Part shown: in pieces, positions 1 through 7,477 of the stretch | Layout: each line of letters begins with the position of its first letter | How positions within the stretch are numbered: the first letter of the stretch is position 1 | Origin: an uncultured Chloroflexota bacterium | GTDB lineage: Bacteria; Chloroflexota; Limnocylindria; Limnocylindrales; CSP1-4 | Assembly (NCBI GenBank): GCA_903928275.1 | Contig: CAIYQJ010000102.1 | Coordinates: 1 to 14,642 of the forward strand | DNA: 14,642 bases | Direction: 5' to 3' | Made by a program: the position numbers and the translations under genes | Notes under the pieces: model-generated | Told to the model about the DNA's origin: nothing | Database searches by the model: none | What the model saw: the letters and a program-made list of their open reading frames with translations, nothing else

Positions 1-1079
1 TCGCCGTACCGCGCGGCGAGCCGCTCGGCGATCGTCCGGGCACCCGCGACGGAGACCTGCTGCCCGATGACCGCACGCAGCGCGGTCTCAGCCGGGTCCA
101 TCGCGCCGGGCACGCGACGCCCGGGCGATCGCCGGACGAGCGGGCCGAGCAGCGGGTCCGCGCCGAGCGCGGCGTCGATCGCGATGGGATCGGCGTCGAG
201 GTCGAGGAGCCTGCGGCACCGGGCGACGGCCGCGGCGAGGTCCCGCGGATCGTCGAGGCGGAGCGTGCACCGGACCCCGCCGTCGGCTGGGACGAGCTCC
301 ACGATCGCGGTCGCGCACGGCAGGCGCAGGCTGCGGCGGTACGCCTCGCCGGTCCATTCTTCTACGCCGGGAACGGCCCGCGCGGCGAGGAAAGCGATGA
401 GCCTCTCGCCATCGAACGGGCGCCGGGCGGCGAGCCACAGCGTGATCGGGCCGGGCGCGGTCGCGCGGCCGGCAGTGCGGTGCGCGCGCAGGTCGGTGGG
501 CGTCGCCGCGTACGTCTCGCGGATCGTGTCGTTGAACTGCCGGATCGACGCGAAGCCGGCGGCGTGCGCGACCTCGGTCGCGGGCAGCTCCGTCGCCTCG
601 AGGAGCATCCGTGCCGTGTGCGCCCGCTGGGCCCGCGCGAGCGCGAGCGGCCCCGTGCCCAGCTCGCGCGCGAGCTGCCTGTGCACCTGGCGCTCGGAGT
701 AGCCGAGGTGCCGCGCGAGGCCAGAGACGCCCTCCCGCTCGACCACGCCGTCGGCGATGAGCCGCATCGCGCGCCCCACGACGTCCGCGCGGATGCTCCA
801 CTCCGGCGACCCGGGTGCGGCCCCCGGGACGCAGCGCTTGCAGGCGCGATAGCCGGCCGCCTGTGCCGCGGCGGCGGTCGGGTAGAACCGGACGTTCTCC
901 CGGCGCGGCGTCATGGCCGGGCAGCTGGGCCGGCAGTAGATGCCGGTCGACGTCACGGCCGTGAAGAACAGGCCGTCGAACCGCTCGTCGCGGCTGGCGA
1001 CCGCGCGATAGCCCACCTCGAAGTCCATGCGCGGCAGTGTGGGCGTCCGGCGCGGCGAGTGCTGGCGGCTTTCGGACAT
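1..1079 (-). CDS. ada: Ada-type methylphosphotriester sensor / AraC regulator fused to AlkA 3-methyladenine glycosylase (3' end outside window)
   Basis: The gene runs leftward and is cut by the window edge after about 359 codons. Seen: an Ada zinc domain (residues about 30-85) with the four zinc cysteines in CRPSC (49, 53) and CKRC (80, 83); an AraC-type HTH (about 95-200, with LARHLGYSERQVHRQL and AHAAGFASIRQFND); an AlkA N-terminal domain; and the start of the helix-hairpin-helix glycosylase domain (ALRAVIGQQVSVAGARTIAE at the edge). Family knowledge: the first cysteine takes a methyl group from a DNA phosphotriester, which turns the protein into an activator of alkylation repair genes. The AlkA part excises alkylated bases. 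No O6-methylguanine methyltransferase domain is visible. ATG at 1079 is used; an in-frame ATG at 1028 (MDFEVGYRAV) fits the family start equally well. Nothing suggests decay. Confidence 0.93.
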   Translation of the reverse strand, partial: MSESRQHSPRRTPTLPRMDFEVGYRAVASRDERFDGLFFTAVTSTGIYCRPSCPAMTPRRENVRFYPTAAAAQAAGYRACKRCVPGAAPGSPEWSIRADVVGRAMRLIADGVVEREGVSGLARHLGYSERQVHRQLARELGTGPLALARAQRAHTARMLLEATELPATEVAHAAGFASIRQFNDTIRETYAATPTDLRAHRTAGRATAPGPITLWLAARRPFDGERLIAFLAARAVPGVEEWTGEAYRRSLRLPCATAIVELVPADGGVRCTLRLDDPRDLAAAVARCRRLLDLDADPIAIDAALGADPLLGPLVRRSPGRRVPGAMDPAETALRAVIGQQVSVAGARTIAERLAARYG

Positions 1080-1145
1080 CACGGTCGGCGACCGCCACCG
1101 CCACCGTCCGCCCATCCGGCGGCTTCGGGCGGTATCGTGTCGCGC
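1080..1145. promoter_or_regulatory. Divergent promoter region between ada-alkA and the homocysteine methyltransferase
   Basis: These 66 bp lie between two divergent starts, so both promoters must be here or just inside the genes. Ada-type proteins often autoregulate, so an Ada operator is plausible here, but no clear box was identified. A weak -10-like TATCGT lies just ahead of the rightward gene, which has no good Shine-Dalgarno. Confidence 0.35.
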
Positions 1146-2099
1146 ATGGATCCGCTTGACGCCCTGCCGGGGCCCGCGACAGCGCCGCCGACCATCGCGC
1201 CGTCCGCGTTCCTCGCGATGCTCGCCGACGGCCAGCCCGTCGTCGCCGACGGCGCCATGGGGACGCTGCTCATGGCCGCGGGTCTGACACCCGGTGAAGC
1301 GCCCGAGTCGTGGAACCTCCGCGCCGATACGCGGGACCGGGTGCGCGCCGTCCACGACGCCTACATCCGGGCGGGCGCGCGGATCGTCCTGACGAACACG
1401 TTCGGCGGCAGCCCGGTCCGGCTCCGCACCCATGGGCTCGCCGACCGCAGCGGGGAGCTCAACCGGGCCGCGGCCGGGATCGCGCGCGAGGCCGCCGGCA
1501 GGCACGGGATCGTGGCCGGCTCCATGGGCCCCCTCGGGGAGCTGCTCGCGCCGTTCGGCACGATCGAGGCGCACGACGCGCGCGCCGCGTTCGCGGTGCA
1601 GGCGAAGGGCCTCGCGGACGGGGGCGTGGACGCCATCTGGATCGAGACGATGGCCTCGCTCGAGGAGGCGACCGCCGCCGTCGACGCGGTCCGGCAGGTC
1701 GCTCCCGGCCTGCCGATCGTCGTGACGATGACGTTCGACAGCCACGGCCGAACGATGATGGGGACGACGCCCGCGGCGGCTGCGACGACCCTGTCCACGC
1801 TCGGCGTCGCCGCGATCGGCGCGAACTGTGGCAACGGGCCGGACGAGATCGAGACCGCGATCGCCGCCATGCGGCTCGCCGTGCCCGGCGCGGTCCTCGT
1901 CGCGAAGGGGAACGCCGGCGTGCCGCGTCTCGAAGGCGGCGTGCCGGTCTGGGACATGACGCCCGACGGGGCCGGACGCCACGCCGTCCGGGTGCGCGCA
2001 CTCGGCGCCGCGGTCGTCGGCGGCTGCTGCGGAACCACGCCCGCCCACATCGCCGCGATCGCGGACGCACTCGGCGCTCCGCGTCGCGACGCATCGTGA
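1146..2099 (+). CDS. Homocysteine S-methyltransferase family protein (cobalamin-independent, BHMT/MetH N-domain type)
   Basis: The 317-aa protein is a complete single-domain homocysteine S-methyltransferase (Pfam S-methyl_trans). Seen: N-terminal DGAMGT (35-40), TNTFGG (83-88), AGSMGPLGE (124-132), IET (166-168), MTFD (195-198), and the zinc cysteines in GANCGNG (C228) and GGCCGT (C294, C295). Family knowledge: zinc activates the homocysteine thiol, which takes a methyl group to give methionine. The donor (betaine, S-methylmethionine or a methylated corrinoid protein) cannot be told from sequence, and no cobalamin domain is fused. ATG at 1146 is chosen; an in-frame GTG at 1137 would add three residues. 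The stop overlaps the next gene by 4 nt, so translation is probably coupled. Confidence 0.92.
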   Translation: MDPLDALPGPATAPPTIAPSAFLAMLADGQPVVADGAMGTLLMAAGLTPGEAPESWNLRADTRDRVRAVHDAYIRAGARIVLTNTFGGSPVRLRTHGLADRSGELNRAAAGIAREAAGRHGIVAGSMGPLGELLAPFGTIEAHDARAAFAVQAKGLADGGVDAIWIETMASLEEATAAVDAVRQVAPGLPIVVTMTFDSHGRTMMGTTPAAAATTLSTLGVAAIGANCGNGPDEIETAIAAMRLAVPGAVLVAKGNAGVPRLEGGVPVWDMTPDGAGRHAVRVRALGAAVVGGCCGTTPAHIAAIADALGAPRRDAS

Positions 2100-2893
2100 C
2101 CGCCGGCGGCGAGGCGGGGGAAACGCCGGGGGGCCGCACGACGGCCGGCGGGCCGACGGAGGCCGTGCCCGGGAGCACGCCGGACCTCGCGGGGATCGAC
2201 CTCATCGTGTTCGACAAGGACGGCACGCTCATCGACTTCGACACGATGTGGGCCGGCTGGGCCGTGGCACTGGCCCGCGCGTTGGAGGAGGCCACGGGCG
2301 AGCCGTTGGCAGACTCGCTGTTCGCGGCCATCGGGTTCAGCGCGGGCGCCGCCCGGGCGGCGCCGAGCGGGCCCCTCGGCTCGCACTCCATGGCGCAGCT
2401 GCGCGAGATCACCGTCGGGGTGGTGGTCGCGTCGGATCGTTCGCCCGCGGACGCCGAACGGATCGTCGCAGCCGCCTGGCGACCGCCGGACCCAGTGGGG
2501 CGGGCCATCCCCCTGACGGATTTGGCCGCGCTGTTCACGGCCCTGCGTGCGGGCGGCCGGCGGATCGCCGTCGCGACCGGCGACGACCGCGGACCCACCG
2601 AGGCCACGCTCCGGGCGCTGGGCCTCTCCGACCTCGTGGATGCGGTCGCGACGCCGGACGACGGCCACCCGACCAAGCCGGACCCCGGGATGCTCGTGCA
2701 CCTGTGCGCCACCCTCGGCGTGGAGCCGGCACGGACCGCCATGGTGGGCGACGCGTCCGTGGATCTCGAGATGGCGCGCACTGCCGGCTTCGGGCTCGTC
2801 GTGGGCGTGCTCTCGGGCGCAAGCCGCCGCGAGGACCTCGAGCCGCTCGCCGACGTGCTCCTCGACTCGGTGGCCGGCCTCGTGAGCAGATGA
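2096..2893 (+). CDS. HAD-superfamily phosphatase, phosphoglycolate-phosphatase-like
   Basis: The GTG start at 2096 lies inside the upstream stop (GTGA overlap), which argues for an operon. The product is 265 aa, with about 32 low-complexity Gly/Thr/Pro residues before the fold. All four HAD motifs are seen: FDKDGTL (nucleophile D40, acid D42), VATGDD (T161), the lysine of HPTKPDP (K194), and MVGDASVDLEMA (D219, D223). The helical cap between motifs I and II is of the C1 type found in Gph/CbbY-like enzymes. Family knowledge: an Mg-dependent phosphomonoesterase. The substrate is not predictable; phosphoglycolate or another small sugar phosphate is the default guess. Pairing with the methyltransferase may be positional rather than functional. 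Confidence 0.88.
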   Translation: MTAGGEAGETPGGRTTAGGPTEAVPGSTPDLAGIDLIVFDKDGTLIDFDTMWAGWAVALARALEEATGEPLADSLFAAIGFSAGAARAAPSGPLGSHSMAQLREITVGVVVASDRSPADAERIVAAAWRPPDPVGRAIPLTDLAALFTALRAGGRRIAVATGDDRGPTEATLRALGLSDLVDAVATPDDGHPTKPDPGMLVHLCATLGVEPARTAMVGDASVDLEMARTAGFGLVVGVLSGASRREDLEPLADVLLDSVAGLVSR

Positions 2894-3089
2894 GCGCGCC
2901 CGGCGCTCGACACGCGTCGAACAGCCCCGCGGGCGATATCGTCCCGGCCTGCCCGGGACAGGCGCGCGCGGATGGGGCATTGTCTCCCGTGCGGACATGC
3001 ACGTCCGGCCCGCGACACCGGACGGATCGGACATCCAGGTCGGCGCGTCCCGCGCCCCATGGCTACCGGCGCGAGGTGGGAGGAATACG
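2894..3089 (+). promoter_or_regulatory. gltA upstream region with alternative hairpins built on CGGAC repeats
   Basis: This 196-bp spacer should hold the gltA promoter and leader. CGGAC occurs at 2992-2996, 3020-3023 (within CCGGACG, 3018-3024) and 3028-3032, around a single GTCCG at 3003-3007. This allows mutually exclusive stems: 2992-2996 with 3003-3007 (6-nt loop), or CGTCCGG 3002-3008 with CCGGACG 3018-3024 (7-bp stem, 9-nt loop). No convincing -35/-10 pair was found. Regulation by this structure is only a possibility. Confidence 0.3.
3078..3084 (+). promoter_or_regulatory. Strong Shine-Dalgarno deciding the gltA start
   Basis: GGGAGGA ends 5 nt before ATG 3090. It supports that start over the in-frame ATG at 2997, whose extra 31 residues look unlike any citrate synthase N-terminus. 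Confidence 0.8.
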
Positions 3090-4391
3090 ATGACAGACGC
3101 TCCGGCGGGCGCGACCGCCACCCTCCGGTTCGGATCGACTGAGCTCGAGCTGCCCGTCGAGTATCCCACGGTGGGGCAGCCCGCCTTCAACATCGCGACG
3201 CTCCTCGCGAAGGGCGGCCTGACGACGCTCGACTACGGCGTGGCGAACACCGCGGCCACGCGCAGTGCGATCACGTACATCGACGGGGACGCCGGGATCC
3301 TCCGGTACCGCGGCTACCCGATCGAAGAGCTCGCCGAGCGCTCCACGTTCCTCGAGACCGCCTACATGCTCGTCTACGGCGAGCTGCCCACCGGCGAGCA
3401 GCTCGATGCGTGGACGACGGCGATCAGTCGCCACACGCTGCTCGACGAGGACTTCCAGCACTTCTTCGACGGGTTCCCGCGCAAGGCGCACCCGATGGGC
3501 GTGCTCGGGTCGGCCGTCATGGCCCTCTCGACGTTCTACCCCGACTCCGAGGACCCGTTCGACCCGAAGGACGTGGAGCTGGGCACTCTCCGCATCCTGG
3601 CGAAGCTCCCCACGATCGCGGCGGCGACCTACAAGCACTCGATCGGCCAGCCATACGTCTATCCGGACAACGCGCTCGACTACGAGAGCAACTTCCTCCG
3701 GATGATGTTCGCCGTCCCCACCGAGCCCTACGTCGTCGACCCGGAGGTCGCGGCGTCCCTCCGCACGCTCCTGATCCTCCACGCGGACCACGAGCAGAAC
3801 TGCTCGACGTCCACCGTCCGGCTCGCCGGCTCGAGCCGCGCGAACCTGTACGCGTCGGTCGCCGCCGGGGTCTCCGCTCTGTGGGGTCCGCTCCATGGCG
3901 GAGCCAACCAGGAAGTGCTCGGCATGCTCCGCGCCATCCAGGCCGACGGAGGAGACGCCCAGAAGGCGATCGCCCGCGCGAAGGACCACGACGACACCTT
4001 CCGGCTCATGGGCTTCGGGCACCGCGTCTACAAGAACTACGACCCGCGAGCCACGATCATCAAGCGGGCCGCCGACACGATCCTCGGCCGCATGGGGACC
4101 CGGGACCCGCTCCTCGACATCGCCCTCGAGCTCGAGGACGCCGCGCTGCACGACGAGTACTTCATCTCCCGGAAGCTGTACCCGAACGTCGACTTCTACA
4201 GCGGCCTCATCTACCACGCGCTCGGCTTCCCGGCGGACATGTTCACGGTGCTCTTCGCGATCGGGCGGGCTCCCGGGTGGGTGGCGCACTGGCGGGAGAT
4301 GATGCGCGACCACGACACGAAGATCGGCCGGCCGCGGCAGCTGTACACCGGCGTGGTCGAGCGCGCGTACGTCCCGATCGAGGACCGGTAG
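3090..4391 (+). CDS. gltA: Citrate synthase, type II (GltA family)
   Basis: The 433-aa product is full length for the hexameric bacterial GltA type (about 425-435 aa), including the N-terminal beta domain (TLRFGSTELELPVEYPTVGQ) that the shorter type I forms lack. Catalytic residues are present: H269 in PLHGGANQEV, H311 in GFGHRVYKNYDPR and D368 in YPNVDFYSG. Reaction: acetyl-CoA plus oxaloacetate plus water gives citrate and CoA, the entry step of the TCA cycle, in the cytoplasm. The C-terminal FAIGRAPGWVAHWREM and RPRQLYTG motifs are intact. The gene appears monocistronic, with its own leader upstream and a convergent gene 22 bp downstream. There is no sign of truncation. Confidence 0.97.
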   Translation: MTDAPAGATATLRFGSTELELPVEYPTVGQPAFNIATLLAKGGLTTLDYGVANTAATRSAITYIDGDAGILRYRGYPIEELAERSTFLETAYMLVYGELPTGEQLDAWTTAISRHTLLDEDFQHFFDGFPRKAHPMGVLGSAVMALSTFYPDSEDPFDPKDVELGTLRILAKLPTIAAATYKHSIGQPYVYPDNALDYESNFLRMMFAVPTEPYVVDPEVAASLRTLLILHADHEQNCSTSTVRLAGSSRANLYASVAAGVSALWGPLHGGANQEVLGMLRAIQADGGDAQKAIARAKDHDDTFRLMGFGHRVYKNYDPRATIIKRAADTILGRMGTRDPLLDIALELEDAALHDEYFISRKLYPNVDFYSGLIYHALGFPADMFTVLFAIGRAPGWVAHWREMMRDHDTKIGRPRQLYTGVVERAYVPIEDR

Positions 4392-4413
4392 GGCCGCCGC
4401 TTCGAGCGACCGA

Positions 4414-4451
4414 CTACGGCGCCGACGCGGACGGTCGCGGCGACGCCGTAG
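4414..4451. terminator. Possible hairpin between convergent gltA and protease genes
   Basis: CTACGGCG (4414-4421) and CGCCGTAG (4444-4451) form a perfect 8-bp inverted repeat with a 22-nt loop, lying in the last codons of the protease gene. There is no T-run, so a rho-independent role is weakly supported. Confidence 0.2.
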
Positions 4452-5181
4452 CGGGCGGTACGAGGTCGCAATCCGGCGTCGTGCAGAGGGTGAGTCCGAG
4501 GGCATCGAGACCCTCCGCGAGCGGGGTGAACCCGAGCAGGCCGCCGAAGCTCCTGCTGGTGATGCCCGCCGGCTGGCCGCGCACGAGCACGGGCCCGCCC
4601 GAGTCGCCGACCGCCGCGGGCGCGTCCGTGTAGACGATGCACGGGAAGTAGTCCCCGTCGACCGCGTTGAGGTTCGGGGCCTGGCCGGTGACCGTCGCGG
4701 CCCGGTATCCGAGGTGGCCGGTGACGTCGATCGGGTCCCCGACCGCGATGTCGGCGCAGGAGAGGGGCCGCGTCCCGGCGAGGTCGCGGCTCCCGGTCCG
4801 GCCCATGAGGACCCGGTCCAGCGAGCCCCACGGGATGCGGTCCGGCGCGAGGACGATGTACGACATGTCCGACGCCAGGCACCTGTGGCCGGGTTCGAGA
4901 CACGGGGTGATCGCCGCGACCGGCCCCCACGTGCCCAGCAGCCGACCCGCACCGTCCGCGACCCGCGTGCCCTCGGGCCCGTTGCAGTGGGCCACGGCCG
5001 TCAGGACGACTTCGCCCCCGTGGCGCGCGTAGAAGTTCCCGAAGCAGGGGAACGCGATCTCGTGGCCTGCCATGATCCGGTAGTCCGTGTCCACGAGGGG
5101 GGACGGCTCGAGCGCACGACCGAGCGCGAGGGCGCCGACGCACACGACGAGGCCGGCGAGGACCGCCAGGAGCAGGCGCAT
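4414..5181 (-). CDS. Membrane-anchored or secreted trypsin-like serine protease
   Basis: The 255-aa protein begins with a hydrophobic helix (residues 2-21, MRLLLAVLAGLVVCVGALAL) that acts as signal peptide or anchor. The S1-type triad is seen: H65 in LTAVAHC, probable D105 in ASDMSYIVL, and S194 in GDSGGP. Cysteines at 46 and 66, 94 and 101, 142 and 181, and 233 and 238 could form disulfides, consistent with an exported enzyme. The C-terminus ends in a Pro/Ala/Ser-rich tail. The start is uncertain: ATG 5181 puts the helix at the N-terminus, while GTG 5298 has an upstream GGAGG (12-nt spacing) and would add 39 Arg/Ala/Pro-rich residues with poorer third-position GC. The substrate is unknown. 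It is convergent with gltA. Confidence 0.82.
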   Translation of the reverse strand: MRLLLAVLAGLVVCVGALALGRALEPSPLVDTDYRIMAGHEIAFPCFGNFYARHGGEVVLTAVAHCNGPEGTRVADGAGRLLGTWGPVAAITPCLEPGHRCLASDMSYIVLAPDRIPWGSLDRVLMGRTGSRDLAGTRPLSCADIAVGDPIDVTGHLGYRAATVTGQAPNLNAVDGDYFPCIVYTDAPAAVGDSGGPVLVRGQPAGITSRSFGGLLGFTPLAEGLDALGLTLCTTPDCDLVPPATASPRPSASAP

Positions 5182-5485
5182 CGGCTGACGCGGCACGGCT
5201 CGTCGCGCGCGAAGCGCGGTCACCCGGGCCACTCCCGGGCCTCTGACACCCTCGCGGACGGCACGACGGGCCGCAGGCGGGACGGCCGGGCGATCCACAT
5301 CTCGAGCGATCCTCCAGCGACGGCGTCAGCCTGGCGCCGGTCGTCATCGTAGCGGGCGGCTTCGCGGCTGCCGCCCACGAGGCGTCCGCCAGCGAACGTC
5401 GCGCTCACCGGACGCCCCGGCCGCCGGCCGCCGGCCGCCGGACGCCGGCCGCCGTATGCTCCGCCAACGGGAGGGCCATGACGTC
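5182..5485. other. Intergenic region between protease and degV genes
   Basis: This 304-bp divergent spacer should carry the promoters of both flanking genes. It holds a GGAGG ahead of a possible GTG start (5298) for a longer protease, a 7-bp tandem repeat at 5417-5454, and the degV Shine-Dalgarno GGGAGGG (5469-5475). A leftward 62-codon frame (GTG 5408 to 5220) is open and fairly G/C-biased at third positions, but has no recognisable product and would overlap the long protease start. I do not call it. Confidence 0.5.
5417..5454. repeat. Tandem 7-bp repeat (CCGGCCG) upstream of degV
   Basis: Five consecutive units begin at 5417, 5424, 5431, 5438 (variant CCGGACG) and 5445, followed by a partial CCG. 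A further CCGGACG lies at 5408-5414. The unit contains the palindrome CGGCCG, so the tract can fold on both strands. It ends 14 bp before the degV ribosome-binding site. Confidence 0.85.
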
Positions 5486-5488
5486 ATG
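5477..5488. promoter_or_regulatory. 12-bp perfect palindrome over the degV start codon
   Basis: CATGACGTCATG is a perfect palindrome whose right end is the degV ATG (5486-5488). It could be a dimeric regulator site or chance; position over the initiation codon would suit repression. Confidence 0.3.
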
Positions 5489-6349
5489 ACGGTTCACATC
5501 GCGATCGTCACCGATTCCACCGCCGACCTCACGCCGGCCCAGGCCGCCGAGGCCGGCGTGCGGGTGGTGCCGCTGTACGTGCGGTTCGGCGCCGAGGAGT
5601 TCCAGGCCGGCGTGGATCTCACGACCGAGCAGTTCTGGGAGCGGCTGCTCGCGGCCGGCGCCCCCATCCCGACGACGGCAGCGCCGTCGCCCGGCACGTT
5701 CAGGGAGGCGTTCGAGGCCTGCTTCGCCCAGGGGGCCGACGCGATCGTCTGCCCCACGATCGGCACGAAGCTGTCGGGCACCTTCCAGTCGGCGACGGTC
5801 GCCGCCGGATCGCTCCCGGGCCGCGAGATCCACGTCATCGACACGCGATCGACCTCGATGTCGACCGGGATCCCGGCGCTTGTCGCGGCCGAGCTGGCGG
5901 CGACGGGCGCCTCGCCGGCCGAGGTCGCGGCCACCGTCACCGACCGCCTCTCCGACATCGACCTCAACGTCGCGGTCGACACGCTCGAGTACCTGAAGAA
6001 GGGCGGACGCCTCTCGGCGGCCCGGGCGGCGCTCGGCACCGTGCTGTCGGTCAAGCCGATCATCACCGTCCGCGACGGCGAGGTCGTGATGGCGGAGAGT
6101 CCGCGGACCCGCGCCAAGGCGCGCGAGCGCATCATCGAGCTCACCACCGCGCAGCCGGTCGAGCGCGTGGCGGTCCTCCACACCCCGTCGAGCACGCGCG
6201 AGGAGGTCGCGGCCTTCCGGGACGCGATCATCGCGCGCGCCCCGGGCGGGATCGACCCGGCCCGCGTCACCGTCGGCCTGATCGGCGCCTCCACCGGCCC
6301 CCACCTCGGGCCGAACCTCATGGGCGCGGCCCTGCTGCGCAGGCGCTGA
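5486..6349 (+). CDS. DegV family fatty-acid-binding protein
   Basis: The 287-aa length is typical of DegV/FakB. Seen: N-terminal VTDSTADL (D10, S11), the IPTTAAPSPG segment (61-70) matching the family T-S-x-PS loop, TIGTKLSGTFQSA (91-103) with the lipid-contacting serine, the EYLKKGGRL helix, LSVKPIITVRDGEV, and the C-terminal GASTGPHLGPNLMG. Family knowledge: DegV proteins bind one fatty acyl chain; in Firmicutes they present it to the kinase FakA for phosphorylation. No FakA (DAK-type) gene is in this window, so the partner is unknown. ATG 5486 follows GGGAGGG by 10 nt; an upstream in-frame ATG at 5456 would fall at the edge of the repeat tract and is less likely. The next gene starts 51 nt downstream. 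Confidence 0.94.
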   Translation: MTVHIAIVTDSTADLTPAQAAEAGVRVVPLYVRFGAEEFQAGVDLTTEQFWERLLAAGAPIPTTAAPSPGTFREAFEACFAQGADAIVCPTIGTKLSGTFQSATVAAGSLPGREIHVIDTRSTSMSTGIPALVAAELAATGASPAEVAATVTDRLSDIDLNVAVDTLEYLKKGGRLSAARAALGTVLSVKPIITVRDGEVVMAESPRTRAKARERIIELTTAQPVERVAVLHTPSSTREEVAAFRDAIIARAPGGIDPARVTVGLIGASTGPHLGPNLMGAALLRRR

Positions 6350-6400
6350 CCTGCAGGCGCGCCATTCGGATCGAGACCCAGCGAAGGACCCTCCCCGATC

Positions 6401-7477
6401 ATGCCGATCCAGACCCCCGATGAGCTCCGCGAGCACCTCGCGCTCGCGATGCGGGTCGAGCTGTCCACGATCCCGCCGTACCTGTACGCGATGTACTCGA
6501 TCGAGGACCCGCGATCGGAGGCCGCGCGGCTCATCCTCAGCATCGTCGCCGAAGAGATGCTCCACGTCGCCCTGGCCGCGAACCTGCTCGCGGCGGTCGG
6601 CGGCAAGCCGGACTTCCTCGATCCAGCGCTGCAGCCGACGCACCCCGGCCTGCTCGCGCACCACCGACCGGCCCTGCCGCTCCATCTCGCGCCCGCGTCG
6701 GTGGCGCTCGTGCGCTCGACGTTCATGGTCATCGAACGGCCGGGTGCGGCCGGCGCGGCGCCGGAGGCCGAGGGCTACCACTCGCTCGGCCAGTTCTACG
6801 CGGCGGTCGAGTCCGCGATCGAACGGCTCTCGGCCGAGGGGCCGCTGTTCGTCGCCGGGTCCGAGTCGCGGCAGCTCGCCGGGCACCACTTCTACGGGGC
6901 GGTCGAGTTCGACGCCGCGGACAGCGGAGACCTCGTCCTCGTCACCGACGTCGCGAGCGCGCGGGCCGCGATCGAGGTCATCGTCCACCAGGGCGAGGGT
7001 CTCGGGGAGCATCGGTGGGCCGATCCAGCTCACCAGGAGCTCACCCATTATGCGAAGCTCGCGCGGATCGCCGACGGGACCGTCCCGCTCGGCTCCGTCC
7101 TGCCGCTCCGGATCGACCCCCGCTCGACCGACTTCCCGGAGCCGGCCCACCGGATCGCCGCGCTCGCGAACGCCTCGTACCGGGTCCTCTTCCACGTGCT
7201 GGACGCCGCGTACCGCCCGGGCGCCGCGCGGGGCCGGCTGGTGCGGGCGGTCTACTTGCTGATGACCGAGGCGCTCGGCCCGCTCGCGCGGCACCTCACG
7301 ACCATGCCCCTCGGAGACGGGACGGTGGCTGGCCCCACCTTCGAGCCCATCGACCTGGGGCCGGACCCCGCCCGCACGCTGGCCATGCTCGCGTCGGAGG
7401 TCGCGGTGGTGGAACCGGCGCTCGCGGCGACCGTAGCGCCGCTCCTCGACGGCGGCCGCCTCGGCGCGCTCGACTGA
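6401..7477 (+). CDS. Ferritin-like diiron protein, VioB / iminophenyl-pyruvate dimer synthase family
   Basis: The 358-aa protein has the ferritin-like fold found in VioB and related iminophenyl-pyruvate dimer synthases (Pfam Ferritin-like). Seen: helix 1 LREHLALAMRVELSTIPPYLY with E20, the ExxH of helix 2 in VAEEMLHVALAANLL (E52, H55), and the second pair in HQGEGLGEHRW (E199) and ELTHYAKL (H216), placed as expected for metal ligands. In VioB the homologous domain is fused to a much larger protein and couples two indole-3-pyruvate imines in violacein synthesis. Here it stands alone with no oxidase or other pigment gene nearby, so a violacein role is unlikely and the substrate is unknown. AAGGA (6384-6388) precedes ATG 6401. 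It is probably co-transcribed with degV. Confidence 0.85.
   Translation: MPIQTPDELREHLALAMRVELSTIPPYLYAMYSIEDPRSEAARLILSIVAEEMLHVALAANLLAAVGGKPDFLDPALQPTHPGLLAHHRPALPLHLAPASVALVRSTFMVIERPGAAGAAPEAEGYHSLGQFYAAVESAIERLSAEGPLFVAGSESRQLAGHHFYGAVEFDAADSGDLVLVTDVASARAAIEVIVHQGEGLGEHRWADPAHQELTHYAKLARIADGTVPLGSVLPLRIDPRSTDFPEPAHRIAALANASYRVLFHVLDAAYRPGAARGRLVRAVYLLMTEALGPLARHLTTMPLGDGTVAGPTFEPIDLGPDPARTLAMLASEVAVVEPALAATVAPLLDGGRLGALD

Noticed and set aside
88..1104. 338-codon minus-strand frame over the Ada-AlkA gene
   Set aside because: It is the +1 shadow of the true reading frame; only the frame starting at 1079 shows the Ada zinc cysteines, HTH and AlkA motifs.
1361..3193. 610-codon minus-strand open frame opposite the methyltransferase and HAD genes
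   Set aside because: It covers two genes with clear catalytic motifs on the other strand, and its own product is low-complexity Arg/Pro/Ala.
3063..4952. 629-codon minus-strand frame opposite gltA
   Set aside because: Repetitive acidic/valine and arginine-rich text typical of an antisense shadow; citrate synthase on the plus strand is unambiguous.
5220..5408. 62-codon minus-strand frame upstream of the protease
   Set aside because: No family resemblance and it overlaps the alternative protease N-terminus; third-position bias alone is not enough.
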